The notes below the pieces were generated by a model. The model saw nothing but the letters and a program-made list of their open reading frames with translations. It was not told where the DNA came from and did no database searches. From Microstegium vimineum (Eukaryota; Streptophyta; Magnoliopsida; Poales; Poaceae), in NCBI GenBank assembly GCA_022036555.1, contig CM039120.1, positions 10,826,179-10,890,178 on the forward strand: 64,000 nt of DNA, written 5' to 3'. Of this stretch, positions 1 to 10,240 are shown one piece after another; the first letter of the stretch is position 1; the number at the start of each line of letters is the position of its first letter. The position numbers and the translations under genes are program-made.

Positions 1-1910
1 ACGGTGCACCGGAGCCCGTGATCCCCTTACGCGGACGAGCTCCGAGCTCTGCTGGCAAAGGAGCCGCCGCGCGCCGCCAGCTTCGGTCGCCGCGCCGCCT
101 GCTCTCTCTCTCTCTCACACACCCTCAGATCTAATCAGATCCATCGATCCCTAATCCTACGGCTCTGGATGCCCCGTACCCCTTCGGTGGCAATCTTTCT
201 AAAGAGCCCCTGACCTTTTCTATGTCTTAACCGGCAGTCCTGAAGGCGCCTTTGCTCTTTACGTTTTTCCATCGGGAAAACGTATTCCTTTTCTGAGTCT
301 GGTTAATTCAAAAATAAAAGGAATTTCCTATTTTCTGTTTTTCTTCTAAACTTCAAATGCTTATATTTTCTTCGTTTTAAATCCAAATCGACCCGTTCGA
401 GTTGCGTTAGATCTGTATTTTTATGCTCTATCCAGTAGTATAGATTTCACCTATGTTAATTACTTTTGAAAGTCAGAGAAAATTACTTTGCTAAAGCTTT
501 AATCTGCCCTCTTCAAAATCCCGTTTAATCTATAACTTCTCCGTTTTCGATCCGATTAGCGTGATTCTCGTGTCTTTGTGATCGTAGTAAAGTATAGATC
601 TGTTTTATAACCTTTTCAAAGTCTCTTTATTGTTTATGGTGTAATGTTCTGATCATGTCTTATTTACTTCGTGTATGATTGTTCAGATGATTGCGTGGTG
701 ATGTTGATCGAGTACAGCCGGTGAGATCTTCGGTGAGCAAGAGTTCTTTGCAACAGATCAGGATCACCAGGAGCTTTGTGATCAAGGCAAGTTTAACATG
801 GGATCATCCTTGTTACCTATTCACCATAATTCAATCTAGTCATATTGCATGTGTCTAATTTGATTCCTATTAGATCTATACCATAGCTTTGTTATCCTTT
901 ACCTTGTCACCATGGGTTTACATGCATATGGGTAGCTTTGCTATGCTTTACAATAATGGATCTTGAGATGAATCTTGATTAATGATATATGCAACAATGA
1001 GATAAAATTTGCTTTTGTAGCAACATGGAATAGGACCCCACTGTAGGGCAAAAGCTGGGATTTATAATACAACCACGAGTGCTATAATGGCTCTGGCTTT
1101 AGTCAAGTATAAAGATTCGTACTAGCATGTTGGCAGTTCGTGAAAGGCACCATTGCCGAGCTGGTTGCAGGGCATGTTCTAGGGTGGTTACCGCTTCGAA
1201 AGGTACCATCGAGTAGAGGCTTTGCATACCCCTTGCCCGTGGGTCCGTAGGGTCTATCAACATGTTAGGAAGACTTTTGAAAGACTTTATAGTGTTCCCT
1301 GCCCGCTCACCTTGGAAGTGTTTTGGGAGTCATGATCCCGGGCATATGGGTAACATGGCTTGTGGGTAAAGTGTATAACCTCTGCAGAGTGTAAATCTAT
1401 CATGATAGCCGTGCTCACGGTTACGAGCGGCCTGGAAAACTCACAGTGTAGATGATCATGTTGTTTAATTGGTAATGTTGTTAATTAATCTTATCATGTG
1501 GTTATTAATTGGGCTATGCATAATTAAAGCTAAGTGTTGGTAAAACTTGACCAAGATAAAAGCAACCGCAGTACAGACAGTGTCAACCTTTTGAGCTTCA
1601 TAACCCTATGTTACTCTTGCTGAGTATGTAAGTGCTCACTCTTGCTTTCTCAACCCCTTCAGATGGCTATGAAGACTACCGTGAGGAGTACTAGGCTAGT
1701 GGTCAACCAGTCGGCGTTCCCTGTGAAGTGGAGCTTCGTCGCGAGAGTTATCTTTATTTTCCGCTGTTATGTTATTTAAATATTATTCGTTATGTAATAA
1801 GCACTCAGTGATGGTACTATTTAAAGATTTGTCGGCTTATGTGTGTGATTGATCTTTGGGCACACATGAGTTATTCATATTCAATTTTATCCTTAAAATT
1901 GGGTGTGACA
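1..1910 (+). mobile_element. 3' portion of a large LTR (cut by window edge)
   Basis: The segment ends in GGGTGTGACA and is homologous in order and wording to the minus strand of the complete 3.4-kb LTR at 55869-59304. Shared blocks include the 'gggatcatccttgtt' stretch near 800, the 'atcatgatagccgtgctcac' stretch near 1400 and the terminal 'ccttaaaa..gggtgt.aca'. No coding potential is seen, and the ORF crossing the right junction (1837-2034) has no family signature. It is the transcribed and 3' part of an LTR in plus orientation. Whether it is a solo LTR or the 3' LTR of a full element lies outside the window, so the target duplication cannot be checked. Confidence 0.75.
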
Positions 1911-2159
1911 CGCCACCGGCCGGCACTGCCCCGCCGCGCACAGAGAGAGAAGAAGAGGGGGCGCTCGACTTACCGATAGTGCGGAGGACGCCGGCGTGTC
2001 GAGAGAGAGGGTTCATCGGTGGGGAGGGCGGCACAGCGATGAGCTTAGTTGGCAGCGTGGAAAATTTGGGCAGCCTAACGGCGCTTCTTTGAAACCTATT
2101 GGCGCCAGGGGACTTAGAAAATTTCGGGCTGAGAGCGCGGGCTATATAAGGGGATGATT
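1911..2159 (-). other. GC-rich leader with TATA-like site and splice donor
   Basis: Read on minus, this segment follows the inverted-repeat block at 2160-2245. It shows a TATATA-like site near 2143-2149, then a GC-rich leader with an ATG near 2012-2014, then a canonical donor (GTAAGT) near 1967-1972. After that it is cut by the LTR junction at 1910/1911. The same order (CACTA subterminal repeats, TATA, leader, donor) is seen at the right end of the outer CACTA element. It therefore looks like the 5' end of a transposon gene pointing left. No protein family is recognisable in the short exon. Confidence 0.4.
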
Positions 2160-2245
2160 TCTATAGGCGGTTCTGTTAGGCGGTTGTGTTATGTCAACCG
2201 CCTGTAGAAACAGGCGGTTGACTATACCAACTGCCTGTAGAAAAC
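2160..2245. repeat. CACTA-type subterminal inverted repeats
   Basis: Several copies of GGCGGTTG/CAACCGCC alternate here. They include a perfect 11-bp inverted repeat (2195-2205 and 2210-2220) with a 4-bp loop. The same motif with the same AGAA-type spacers occurs at 34380-34660, next to the outer CACTA terminus. No CACTA terminus itself is visible nearby, so the left end of the outer element is either lost or lies beyond the LTR insertion. Confidence 0.6.
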
Positions 2246-2274
2246 ATTTGCATATAGTTAGGGTTTATGTATTG

Positions 2275-2745
2275 TTAATTTATAGTTAGTTAAGGGTTAG
2301 TTAAGGGTTCAGGGTTAGTTAAGCTAGGGTCTAGGGTTAGTTAAGCTAGGGTCTAGGGTTAGTTAGCTAGGGTCTAGGGTTAGTTAAGCTAGGGTCTAGG
2401 GTTAGTTAAGCTAGGGTCTAGGGTTAGTTAGCTAGGGTCTAGGGTTAGTTAAGCTAGGGTCTAGGGTTAGTTAGCTAGGGTCTAGGGTTAGTTAAGCTAG
2501 GGTCTAGGGTTAGTTAAGCTAGGGTCTAGGGTTAGTTAGCTAGGGTCTAGGGTTAGTTAGCTAGGGTCTAGGGTTAGTTAAGCTAGGGTCTAGGGTTAGT
2601 CAAGCTAGGGTCTAGGGTTAGTTAAGCTAGGGTCGAGGGTTAGTTAAGCTAGGGTCTAGGGTTAGTTAAGCTAGTGTCTAGGTTAGTTAAGCTGGGGTCT
2701 AGGGTTAGTTAGCTAGGGTCTAGGGTTAGTTAAGCTAGGGTAGTT
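2275..2745. repeat. 21/22-bp minisatellite, TAGGGTT-rich
   Basis: About twenty head-to-tail copies of a unit reading AGCTAGGGTCTAGGGTTAGTTA, with a one-base-shorter variant lacking one A. The array includes TAGGGTTAG motifs that resemble telomere repeats, but the period is 21-22 bp rather than 7. It lies between the subterminal repeats and the 3' end of the outer tnp2 gene. Confidence 0.9.
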
Positions 2746-2908
2746 TATGTTGTGTAGTGGTACTGAATCATACAAGATAGACTATATATAGAAAATGATA
2801 GCATAAAGGTGGAATAAGCATAAAGTCTCACATTTACAAACAGTGAATGTTAGACATTATAAGGTACACATTGTACCACAAATGGATTACATGCATGACA
2901 AATATAAA

Positions 2909-3206
2909 CTAGGCTACTACTGTTCTTCCTTGTCCATCGTGGCGATCCCAGGGCAATGCATTCTGTGGGATGCTTCGCTCAACATTCCTTATCTTCACTA
3001 GATTGTCTACAAAGAGAGACACATTGCTAAACTGGTTGAAATCTTATAGATCAAATACACCATCAACTCCGATAGCTTGTTGCTTTTCATGAAAAACTAC
3101 ATGCTTTGGCTGGATCGTACTTTTCTTGTCATTAGGAGAAAGGATCTGTTCAGCATAAAAAACCTGTGCAACATGGTTAGCCATTATCCACGGGTCATCT
3201 TTGTAG
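2909..3206 (-). pseudogene. tnp2 C-terminal part separated by LTR insertion
   Basis: The minus strand from 3206 reads a frame continuous with that ending at 30434. It contains the tnp2 C-terminal signature KDDPWIMANHVAQVFY, equivalent to the DPF.LA.QA.QVFYV stretch common in this family. A TAA interrupts the frame near 3040 and the terminal TAG is at 2909-2911. The fragment is separated from the rest of its gene by 27 kb of inserted DNA. The homology and the matching 5-bp duplication support the join. The plus-strand ORF over the same bases (3077-3274) is a shadow. Confidence 0.75.
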
Positions 3207-3211
3207 GCTAC

Positions 3212-3477
3212 TGTCGGATACCTAGAAATAGGGTACCCAATTTACCAGACTCCACAAAAACAAAATTACCATAGGGGGCTCCTCCACCTCGCCCGAGCCA
3301 AGGTGGCGTCATCCGAGACGTCATCAACCCTCGGGAGCTCCTCCGCCTCGCCCGAGCCAAGGTGGCGTCATCCGAGACGTCATCAACCCTCGGGAGCTCC
3401 TCCGCCTCGCTCGAGCCAAGGTGGCGTCATCCGAGACGTCATCAACCCTCGGGGGCTCCTCCGCCTCACCCGAGTCA
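3212..3477 (+). mobile_element. 5' LTR of gypsy-type element, left piece
   Basis: Identical in wording to the start of the 3' LTR at 29252, apart from a few substitutions. It includes about three copies of the 59-bp LTR minisatellite before the CACTA insertion. Its last three bases (TCA) are the left target duplication of the inner CACTA. Confidence 0.92.
3297..3477. repeat. 59-bp LTR minisatellite
   Basis: Tandem units starting GAGCCAAGGTGGCGTCATCC and ending in CTCCGCCTCGCCC. The units continue after the CACTA insertion (18773-18960) and recur in the 3' LTR (about 29335-29575). Unit number differs between the two LTRs, which explains much of their length difference. Confidence 0.85.
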
Positions 3478-3505
3478 CACTACTAGAAACCCCCCTGTAG
3501 CTACG
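3478..3505 (+). repeat. Left terminal inverted repeat of inner CACTA
   Basis: Begins CACTACTAGAAACCCCCCTG and pairs with 18744-18772. Transposase cleavage is expected at its outer edge, next to TCA. Confidence 0.92.
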
Positions 3506-3509
3506 CTGT

Positions 3510-3990
3510 ATTTGTAACGCCATTAAAAGTGTATCTACGTTGGCACATAAAGACATTATCTGGCATGATTTCAATAACGTATCTAAGTGTCACGATATTT
3601 AACACGCTTTCAACATCAAGAGATGTCTAGACACATTTTTTAACACGCTTTTCAAATCGTATTTAATTGACACGAAATTAGCCATGCTTTCAACCGTCAA
3701 TAACATCTACACACGTTGTAAAGCATATCTCAAAATCGTTAATAGGCACCTAGAAATGCTTTTTGACATGCAACTAAAAATGTATAGAGTTGACACATAA
3801 TTAGACATGATTTGAACCGTGAGTAGCATGAAAACACGTTGTAACGTGTCTCAAATAATCGTTCTTATGCGCGTAGAGATGTTTTTATATGTGAAACTAT
3901 AATATCTCTAGTTGACATGAAATTAGATATGCTTTAACCATTACTATCTAGTAGAGACGTTTTTTATGCGAAACTAAAACGTGTGGAAAA
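3510..3990. repeat. Left subterminal repeat region of inner CACTA
   Basis: Many degenerate copies of a motif around GACACGAAATTAG / AACACGCTTT, spaced 30-60 bp. These are the presumed binding sites for the TNPA-like protein, as known for En/Spm. No coding potential is seen. Confidence 0.7.
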
Positions 3991-4051
3991 AATTAAAAAA
4001 AATAGTTGCAAAAAGTGCAATAACAAATAATAAATATGGTAGGAATAAAAT

Positions 4052-4125
4052 GCCAAAGTCAAGAATTGAACCAAGCACTTGAGTCCTAAGGCCAACGTGC
4101 TTTACCATTGTGCCAACAGCTTAGT
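4052..4125 (-). other. tRNA-like relic (Pol III A/B-box layout)
   Basis: On minus there is an A-box-like TTGGCACAATGG (4105-4116) and, about 33 bp further on, a B-box-like GGTTCAATTCT (4062-4072). The stretch between them resembles a degenerate anticodon arm. Arm pairing is too weak for a working tRNA gene. It is best read as a tRNA-derived relic carried by the transposon. A second such relic lies at 9243-9312. Confidence 0.45.
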
Positions 4126-4466
4126 TGAGTTGAATGGGGATAATTTTTTTATTTGTTCATTACTACTGTTGCTCATTGGCCAACACAAGCAAGCAACCGA
4201 AGCTAATATTAAAGATGAAATAATTAGGCACACATTACCAATTATCTGAGATTCAACACCGAATTGTCACCACCATTAACTTATAACCAGAAAGCATCAA
4301 AGCAAGGAACAATTAAATAAGACATGTTACAGGTCTTATGGATCACGCTATTTAATCAAATAGTGTAATTTGTGCACCAAACAATAATTCCATGGTTCAT
4401 TTTGAGCAACAAAAAACCCAGAATATTCATCTATAACATCAGATGACTAGAAAAATCAAGCGTTAT

Positions 4467-7400
4467 CTAACTTGGGTCATCTTCTGAGAGTTGTACGCCC
4501 ATATCAAAATTATCTCGTGGGCTAACTCTCACCACAGTGTTCCATGCTTCATCTTTTGGGTGCTGGACATAAAACACTTGCTGTACTTGTGACGAAAATA
4601 CAAAAGGATCATCCTCTAGTTTATCACCAGTTTGTATTTTCCTTGAAAAATTGACATGACTATATCCAAATTCATCTTGTCGCAACCCAGCTTTATGATG
4701 AACATCATACCATTCACATTTGAAAAGCACTACCTTGTAGTTTGCATACGACAATTCAACTATATATGTTAATCTGCCATAATAATTTATCCCATCATCA
4801 GCAATGTTGACCACACCACTGTTTTGTGTCAACCTTGCAGCCTCACGACTCAAAGTGTGGAACCTAAAACCATTAATAATGTAACCACTATAAGTCACAC
4901 CACATCTATTCGGCTTTGCAGCCAAAGCTCGAATCTTTGTCGTGATGCTTGTTCCATCACCCAAGATAACCTATACATAAGGGATAAAAACTTATGTACA
5001 TTGCTTCTATTTTATTCAATACCAAATTTCTGCAGCAGTTTAGATGTACAAACCTTTTGCTCCAACCAGTCATGAAAGTGTTGATCCATCAATTTCTGAA
5101 TGCATAAAGGTGTCAGATTATTCTTCATCTAAGAATTCTCTACAACAACAACATTAATTAGTGCCAAGTCATAAATTCATATTGCAGATTTTTAGCACAG
5201 TTCAGGCCATGCAAATTAGTAGCACAGTTCATATATATTGGCAAGGTCAAGTTTTCTTCATATATTGGCACGTTCAAGTTAAGTTCATATATTGGCAAGT
5301 TCAGTTCAAATACATGGCAGAGCAACTGATGGTACACTTTTTTTTTGGAAAATAACTTCAAACCAATCCTAAAAGCCCATATCCTCTTAGACTGGTCAGC
5401 TATACAAATAATATTAGAAAAAATGCTACACTGTAATAGTCAACCCAAATTATAAATGCACCTGCGGAAATCTTCAAGTTCATCACAATGCCGCAGCACG
5501 TATCGATGAGCTTGAACAAGAAGCTACTTATCAAGGTTGACACCAGTATGCTTTCCAATAGATTCACCGTCAGTATCAAACAAGTGCATATCTGCTATTT
5601 CATCAAATGGTCCAGGATTTCTGGATGGCCTTGTAAAATGAGTAGTTCCTTCTATAAATCTGGAACAAAAGGTCAAGCACTCGTCCATGCGATATCCTTC
5701 AGCAATTGATCCTTCTGGGTGAGCTCTATTCTTCACAAGTGCTTTTAGCTTCACAAAATATCTAAACAGAATAGTTGACACATGTAAGTTAAACCGAAAA
5801 AGGTGATGATCATAGCGCAAATATAATTAAAGTTGATTGCATATATACCTCTCCATGGGGTACATCCACCGGTACTGAACTGGACCACCCAATTTGACTT
5901 CTTCTACCAAGTGCACCACCAAATGCACACTTACAGTAAAGAATGATGGCAGGAAAATTTTCTCCATATCACAAAGAGTTAGCACAATAGTCTCTTGAAG
6001 CTGCTCCAGCTCAGCCACATCTATGACCTTGGAGCACAACTTCTTGAAGAAGGTAGATAACTGAACAACTATTTTCATGACATCCTTGCTAGGGTAACAA
6101 GATTGCAGCGCCACTGGAAGAATGTCATGTAGTAAAACATGATTGTCATGACTCTTTAGCTCACTCAATGTAGAATCTTTGATGTCGACACACCTATATA
6201 TGTTTGATGCATACCCATCTAGGGTCCTGAGGTTTTGAATAACTGAGCAAAGAATTTCTTTTTGATCTTTAGACATGGTAAAAGGTGCATCAGGAACTGT
6301 TTGCTTTCCTTCATCATCTACAATAGGATGAAGACCTGCTCGGATTCCAAGGTCAACTAAATCTAGTCGTGCATTAAGGTCATCCTTTGTTTTATGACAA
6401 ATATCCAATAAAGTGGCGATAAAGTTATCACAAACATTTTTCTCTAAGTGCATTACATCTATATTGTGTCTTCGTTTGTTCTCTTCCCAATATGGCAGTT
6501 CAAAGAAAATTGACCTCTTTTTCAACCAATCCTCTGACTTCTTCACCACCTTATCACCGCGCCCATCTGATTCCTTCTTTTGTCCCCCTGCTGTACGTTT
6601 GCGTTTCTGATTTTGAACTTGCACTTTCTTCTTATTACCTTTCTTCTTCTTGCCTTTCTTGTTCACCATCTCTGATGTGGTCTCCTTTTTCCCTAACACA
6701 AACTGTCTGCCTTCTAACATTTTCAATACAGTAGTTCCACTCATTTTTTCAGGTGCCAGCCCACTCTCTACCAATCCATCAAACTGCATCCTTTGGGTTC
6801 AGTATCTGTGATTTATCGGCAACCATCGACGATGACCCATATATCACATCTTACCTTTCTTTAGGTGAAATGATTTTGTAGCTGGACCACAAGAAGGACA
6901 TGCATATGTACCGCTCGTGCTCCAACCATATAGGTAAGCTAAGGCAGGAAAATCATTTATAGTCCATAATAATGCAGCTCGAAGAGTAAATTTATTTTCT
7001 GAAGAGGCATCAGGTGTTTCACTTACTCCCCCCACAAAAGCAATAGTTCACCGATAAGGGGCTGCAAGTATACATCTATATCATTACCTGGAGATTTTGG
7101 TCCAGGGATGATCATTGACATGATTAAAGATGTTTGCTTCATGCAGATCCAAGGTGGAAGGTTGTAAGGAACGAGCATTACTGGCCATGTACTGTGCTTC
7201 AAATTCTTATTCCCAAAAGGGTTAAATCCATCACTTGCCAAACCAAGGCGTACATTACGAGGATCTTCTGCAAAGTCAGGATATCTATCATTGAAGTCTT
7301 TCCAAGCATCACCATCTGCTGGATGGCGTAGTTTTCCATCCTTTGTGCGCCCCTCTTCATGCCAACACATGTCATCTGAAGTCTTGGTAGTTGAAAATAA

Positions 7401-8318
7401 CCTTTGGATCCTGGGAATCAATGGAAAATAACGTAACACTTTGGCTGGTCTCCTTTTCCCCTTAGGTTTACTTACAGAACCATTTGTATCCTTCTTATTA
7501 ACTTTCCAACGAGAGCTCTGACACACATGACATATATCTTGTTTGGCAAAGTCACCTCGAAAAAGAATGCAATCATTGGGGCAAGCATGGATTCTCACAT
7601 AATCAAGACCTAAGTCACCAATGATTTTCTTTGTTTCATAGTATGTCTTGGGTAGATTAACTCCAAGAAGAGAAGATAATATTTGTAGAAGTGTTGTAAA
7701 TGATTCTTGTGACCAACCATGTAAGCACTTCACGTGATATAAGTGGACCAAGAATGACAACCTAGAATATTGACACCCAGAAAATAAACCTATTTTTGCA
7801 TTCTTGAACAGGCTTGCATATATATTCTGTTGCCTCCCCAGAGAATCAGCATCTGTTGGATTCATATTATCCTCAGTGGCATTATGTTCCACATCTGCAG
7901 ATCTAGACTGAATATCATCAGCTGCTTCGACACCAGCATCGCACATACTTGCAGCCATTCCAAATACAGCATGCAAGAGTTGTTGCATGCCATCCGATCC
8001 TCCATCTTGGCGGTCTCGTATTGGACCCGAAGTAGCCAAATTTGCGGCGATATTAGGTACATCAGAAAGTGCAATTGCTGGTCTGTCATATTTTTCACCA
8101 CGATGAACCCACGTAGTATAACCTTGAATAATACCATCACATCTCAAATGTGTCCTGACCTCATCACAACTGTGGTTATACCTGTTTTTGCACTTTATGC
8201 ATGGACAAATTATCTCACTGTCCAGTGGAAGGTCCCGATAAGCAAAAGCTAAAAACTACTCAACACCATTTTTATATGCAGTCTCCAATCTTGATTCTTT
8301 CATCCAACTTCGATCCAT
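4467..8318 (-). pseudogene. tnp2-type CACTA transposase (inner element)
   Basis: The ATG at 8316-8318 opens a transposase-associated domain with CPC..C. The tnp2 core follows (GKLRHPADGDAWKDF and the conserved FTLRAALLWTINDFPA), then a basic linker (near 6600-6680), the C-terminal DUF4218-like part (5849-6789) and the DUF4216-like part (4467-4964). Introns with canonical sites are visible, for example 5762-5848, and a short exon lies near 5050-5097. Lesions: stop at 8256-8258 (codon 21), a one-base frameshift in a G run at 7027-7035, TGA at 6844-6846 and at 6799-6801, and TAG at 5524-5526. The original would be about 1000 residues, acting in the nucleus on the CACTA ends. The ORFs on plus are shadows. 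Confidence 0.88.
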
Positions 8319-9242
8319 CAATCTTTATATGATGACCTATTAAAGTTGAATAAAGTCAGTAAGCTTTTATTGTAATACACAGTTTATCACATGGCTGAAT
8401 ATTGAATGAAGGTGCAATCAAAATATTAATAGTGAAACATGACTTGTTCGCTATGCTAAGAGTCTGAAAAGTCAAAAGAATTCAACATACTACACATCTA
8501 TAGTGCACCTTAGGACTTGGGCAATGGATAAACAGTATGTAATATTGCTGCTACAATTTCTATCCAGATGGAATAAAACTAGGGGCTACATCTGACTTCG
8601 GAATGTTCAGACATCAATAGGCCCAATCCAATAGTCACTGAATTTTCCAAAACAACATGATTGAACAACTGAACGATTACTCTAATTTCAATTTCAAGAT
8701 GCAGGGGTGATTTACAGGGCCATTCAATCTTAGCGCCAAAACATCCTTAACAAATTAAAGATGAGTGAGGGTAAACCTGAATAACGGTGCCGTAGCAGGG
8801 AAGCCTCCGATTGATCCTCCTCTTCTCCTCTAGGTGGCGTGAGGAGATGGCGGCGTCGATGTTGGCAGTGCGAGGAGATGGCCGAGTCGATATTGGCAGC
8901 GCGACTGGTGGAGTTTAGGACAGACGACAGGGCTGGCCGGCTGGGGTGGGTCACGGAGGCACAAATGACGGCAGTCGGTGCCCTGCGCACGAGGGGGCTG
9001 TGAAAGGAGCACCGGAGGGCAGAGGCTAGATTGGGAGTAGCGTCACGGCCGTCAGGCTTAGGCGTAGGTGCAGCACTGGAAGGCGTCAGGCGGATTGGGG
9101 GCAGCGCCGCGCTGTTCGGATCTAGTGAGTTGCTACACGAGCCAGTAATGAGGAGGACTTTCAACGAGGTCAAGTAAGCACTACGTAGATTATAATAATA
9201 ATATTAGATATGTAAATCTGCAGCTATGATAACCAATACGTC
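8319..9242. other. Spacer upstream of tnp2 (inner CACTA)
   Basis: AT-rich to 8760, then a GC-rich block (8800-9150) that contains open frames on minus (8730-9173) without a recognisable domain. It may be leader or promoter sequence for the minus-strand tnp2 gene. No clear TATA box was chosen. Confidence 0.4.
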
Positions 9243-9312
9243 TTGTTAACCTAGTGGTGAGTCTTCTATCTTGTGATGATGTGTAGGTCGTTTGTTCAAT
9301 TCCCAACAACTA
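9243..9312 (+). other. Second tRNA-like relic
   Basis: TTAACCTAGTGGTGAG (A-box-like, near 9246-9261) is followed about 33 bp later by TGTTCAATTCC (B-box-like, 9293-9303). The arrangement copies the internal promoter of a tRNA gene, but the arms do not pair well. It is probably a non-functional tRNA-derived sequence. Confidence 0.4.
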
Positions 9313-9820
9313 CAATTTTTGTCTATGTATTTTCTATTTTTTTTATTTTCCTATTTTATCCTCCTTTTAAATTAAATATGAACAAATCATACATATATAT
9401 ATATATATATTACATTTATACACCATTTTTCTTCAAATACCTACCATTTAGTCATTCACTCATTCATAGACCATCTGTGCTGCCAAATCATACATATATA
9501 TATTACATACTGCATCAACAACCATTACTAACATTATTACTAGACATTATGGTTCAAATTAGCATACACACATGCAACAACATCCAGGAGTACCATACAT
9601 GGCCATTATGGTCCAAATTAGCATAGACATATAGAGCAAGGCAGACCCAAAAGACTAAGTCCTACCATAACATGGGTCTTTACACATATGAGCATGTGCA
9701 AACCCAAATAGATAGTCCACACATAAGCTGCATCAACAGACCCAAAAGACTACCAGACACATCTTATTAGCCAGTTACTACTACGCAAGCACCCTAGTTA
9801 CTACTACCACAACAGTTCAC
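9313..9820. other. AT-rich spacer with (TA)n
   Basis: Low-complexity AT-rich DNA with a (TA) run near 9390-9411 and short repeats of TACATATATA and GGTCCAAATTAGCATA. Nothing coding is supported. Confidence 0.5.
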
Positions 9821-9824
9821 TTCA

Positions 9825-10240
9825 TCTTCTTCTTCTTCACCTTCCCGTGCTTCTCATCTAGATATTTCTGCACGTCATACTCGACATCGATGAAGAGTGC
9901 CTCGAACAACTGATCAAGGTCCATGCACGACTTCTTGGCTTGGCGCATGACCTGTTTTTTTTGCATAAACCTGAGTTGTCCCAAACAGATCTATCAGTTT
10001 CTGTCGTGAAGCCCTCTTCTAGGTGCGGTCATCTGCTTCCAGCATTTCATTCTTGATCTTGAGGAAAAGTGTCTCCAAGGAACAGTCAACTCGAGACGAC
10101 ACCTTCTCTGTTTGACGCTTGAGGAGTTTGTTTGAATCAGTGGAAGTTGTGTCAACAAGTGATTTCAGGAAGGCCACAAAATGCTCTTGTTCTTCCATGT
10201 CCTCGGACTCTTCCACATCACTGCAGTAGAGAACCTTCAA
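9825..10240 (-). pseudogene. Possible captured host-gene fragment
   Basis: The minus strand from 10240 reads a 73-residue frame with acidic and helical character (LKSLVDTTSTDSNKLLKRQT). It ends at a stop near 10019. A neighbouring frame then carries on with similar character down to a lysine-rich end and stop at about 9825 (DLDQLFEALFIDVEYDVQKY). The two frames look like one interrupted reading. I do not recognise the family. It resembles no CACTA protein I know, so capture of a host exon is plausible. Coding status is inferred from residue composition only. Confidence 0.4.

Noticed and set aside
2275..2745. Interstitial telomere
   Set aside because: The period is 21-22 bp and the motif is TAGGGTTAGTTA rather than pure TTTAGGG units.
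4052..4125. Functional tRNA gene
   Set aside because: A and B boxes are degenerate, and acceptor and anticodon arms do not pair well.
8730..9173. Protein-coding gene on minus
   Set aside because: The composition follows the GC block, there is no family signature, and overlapping frames exist.
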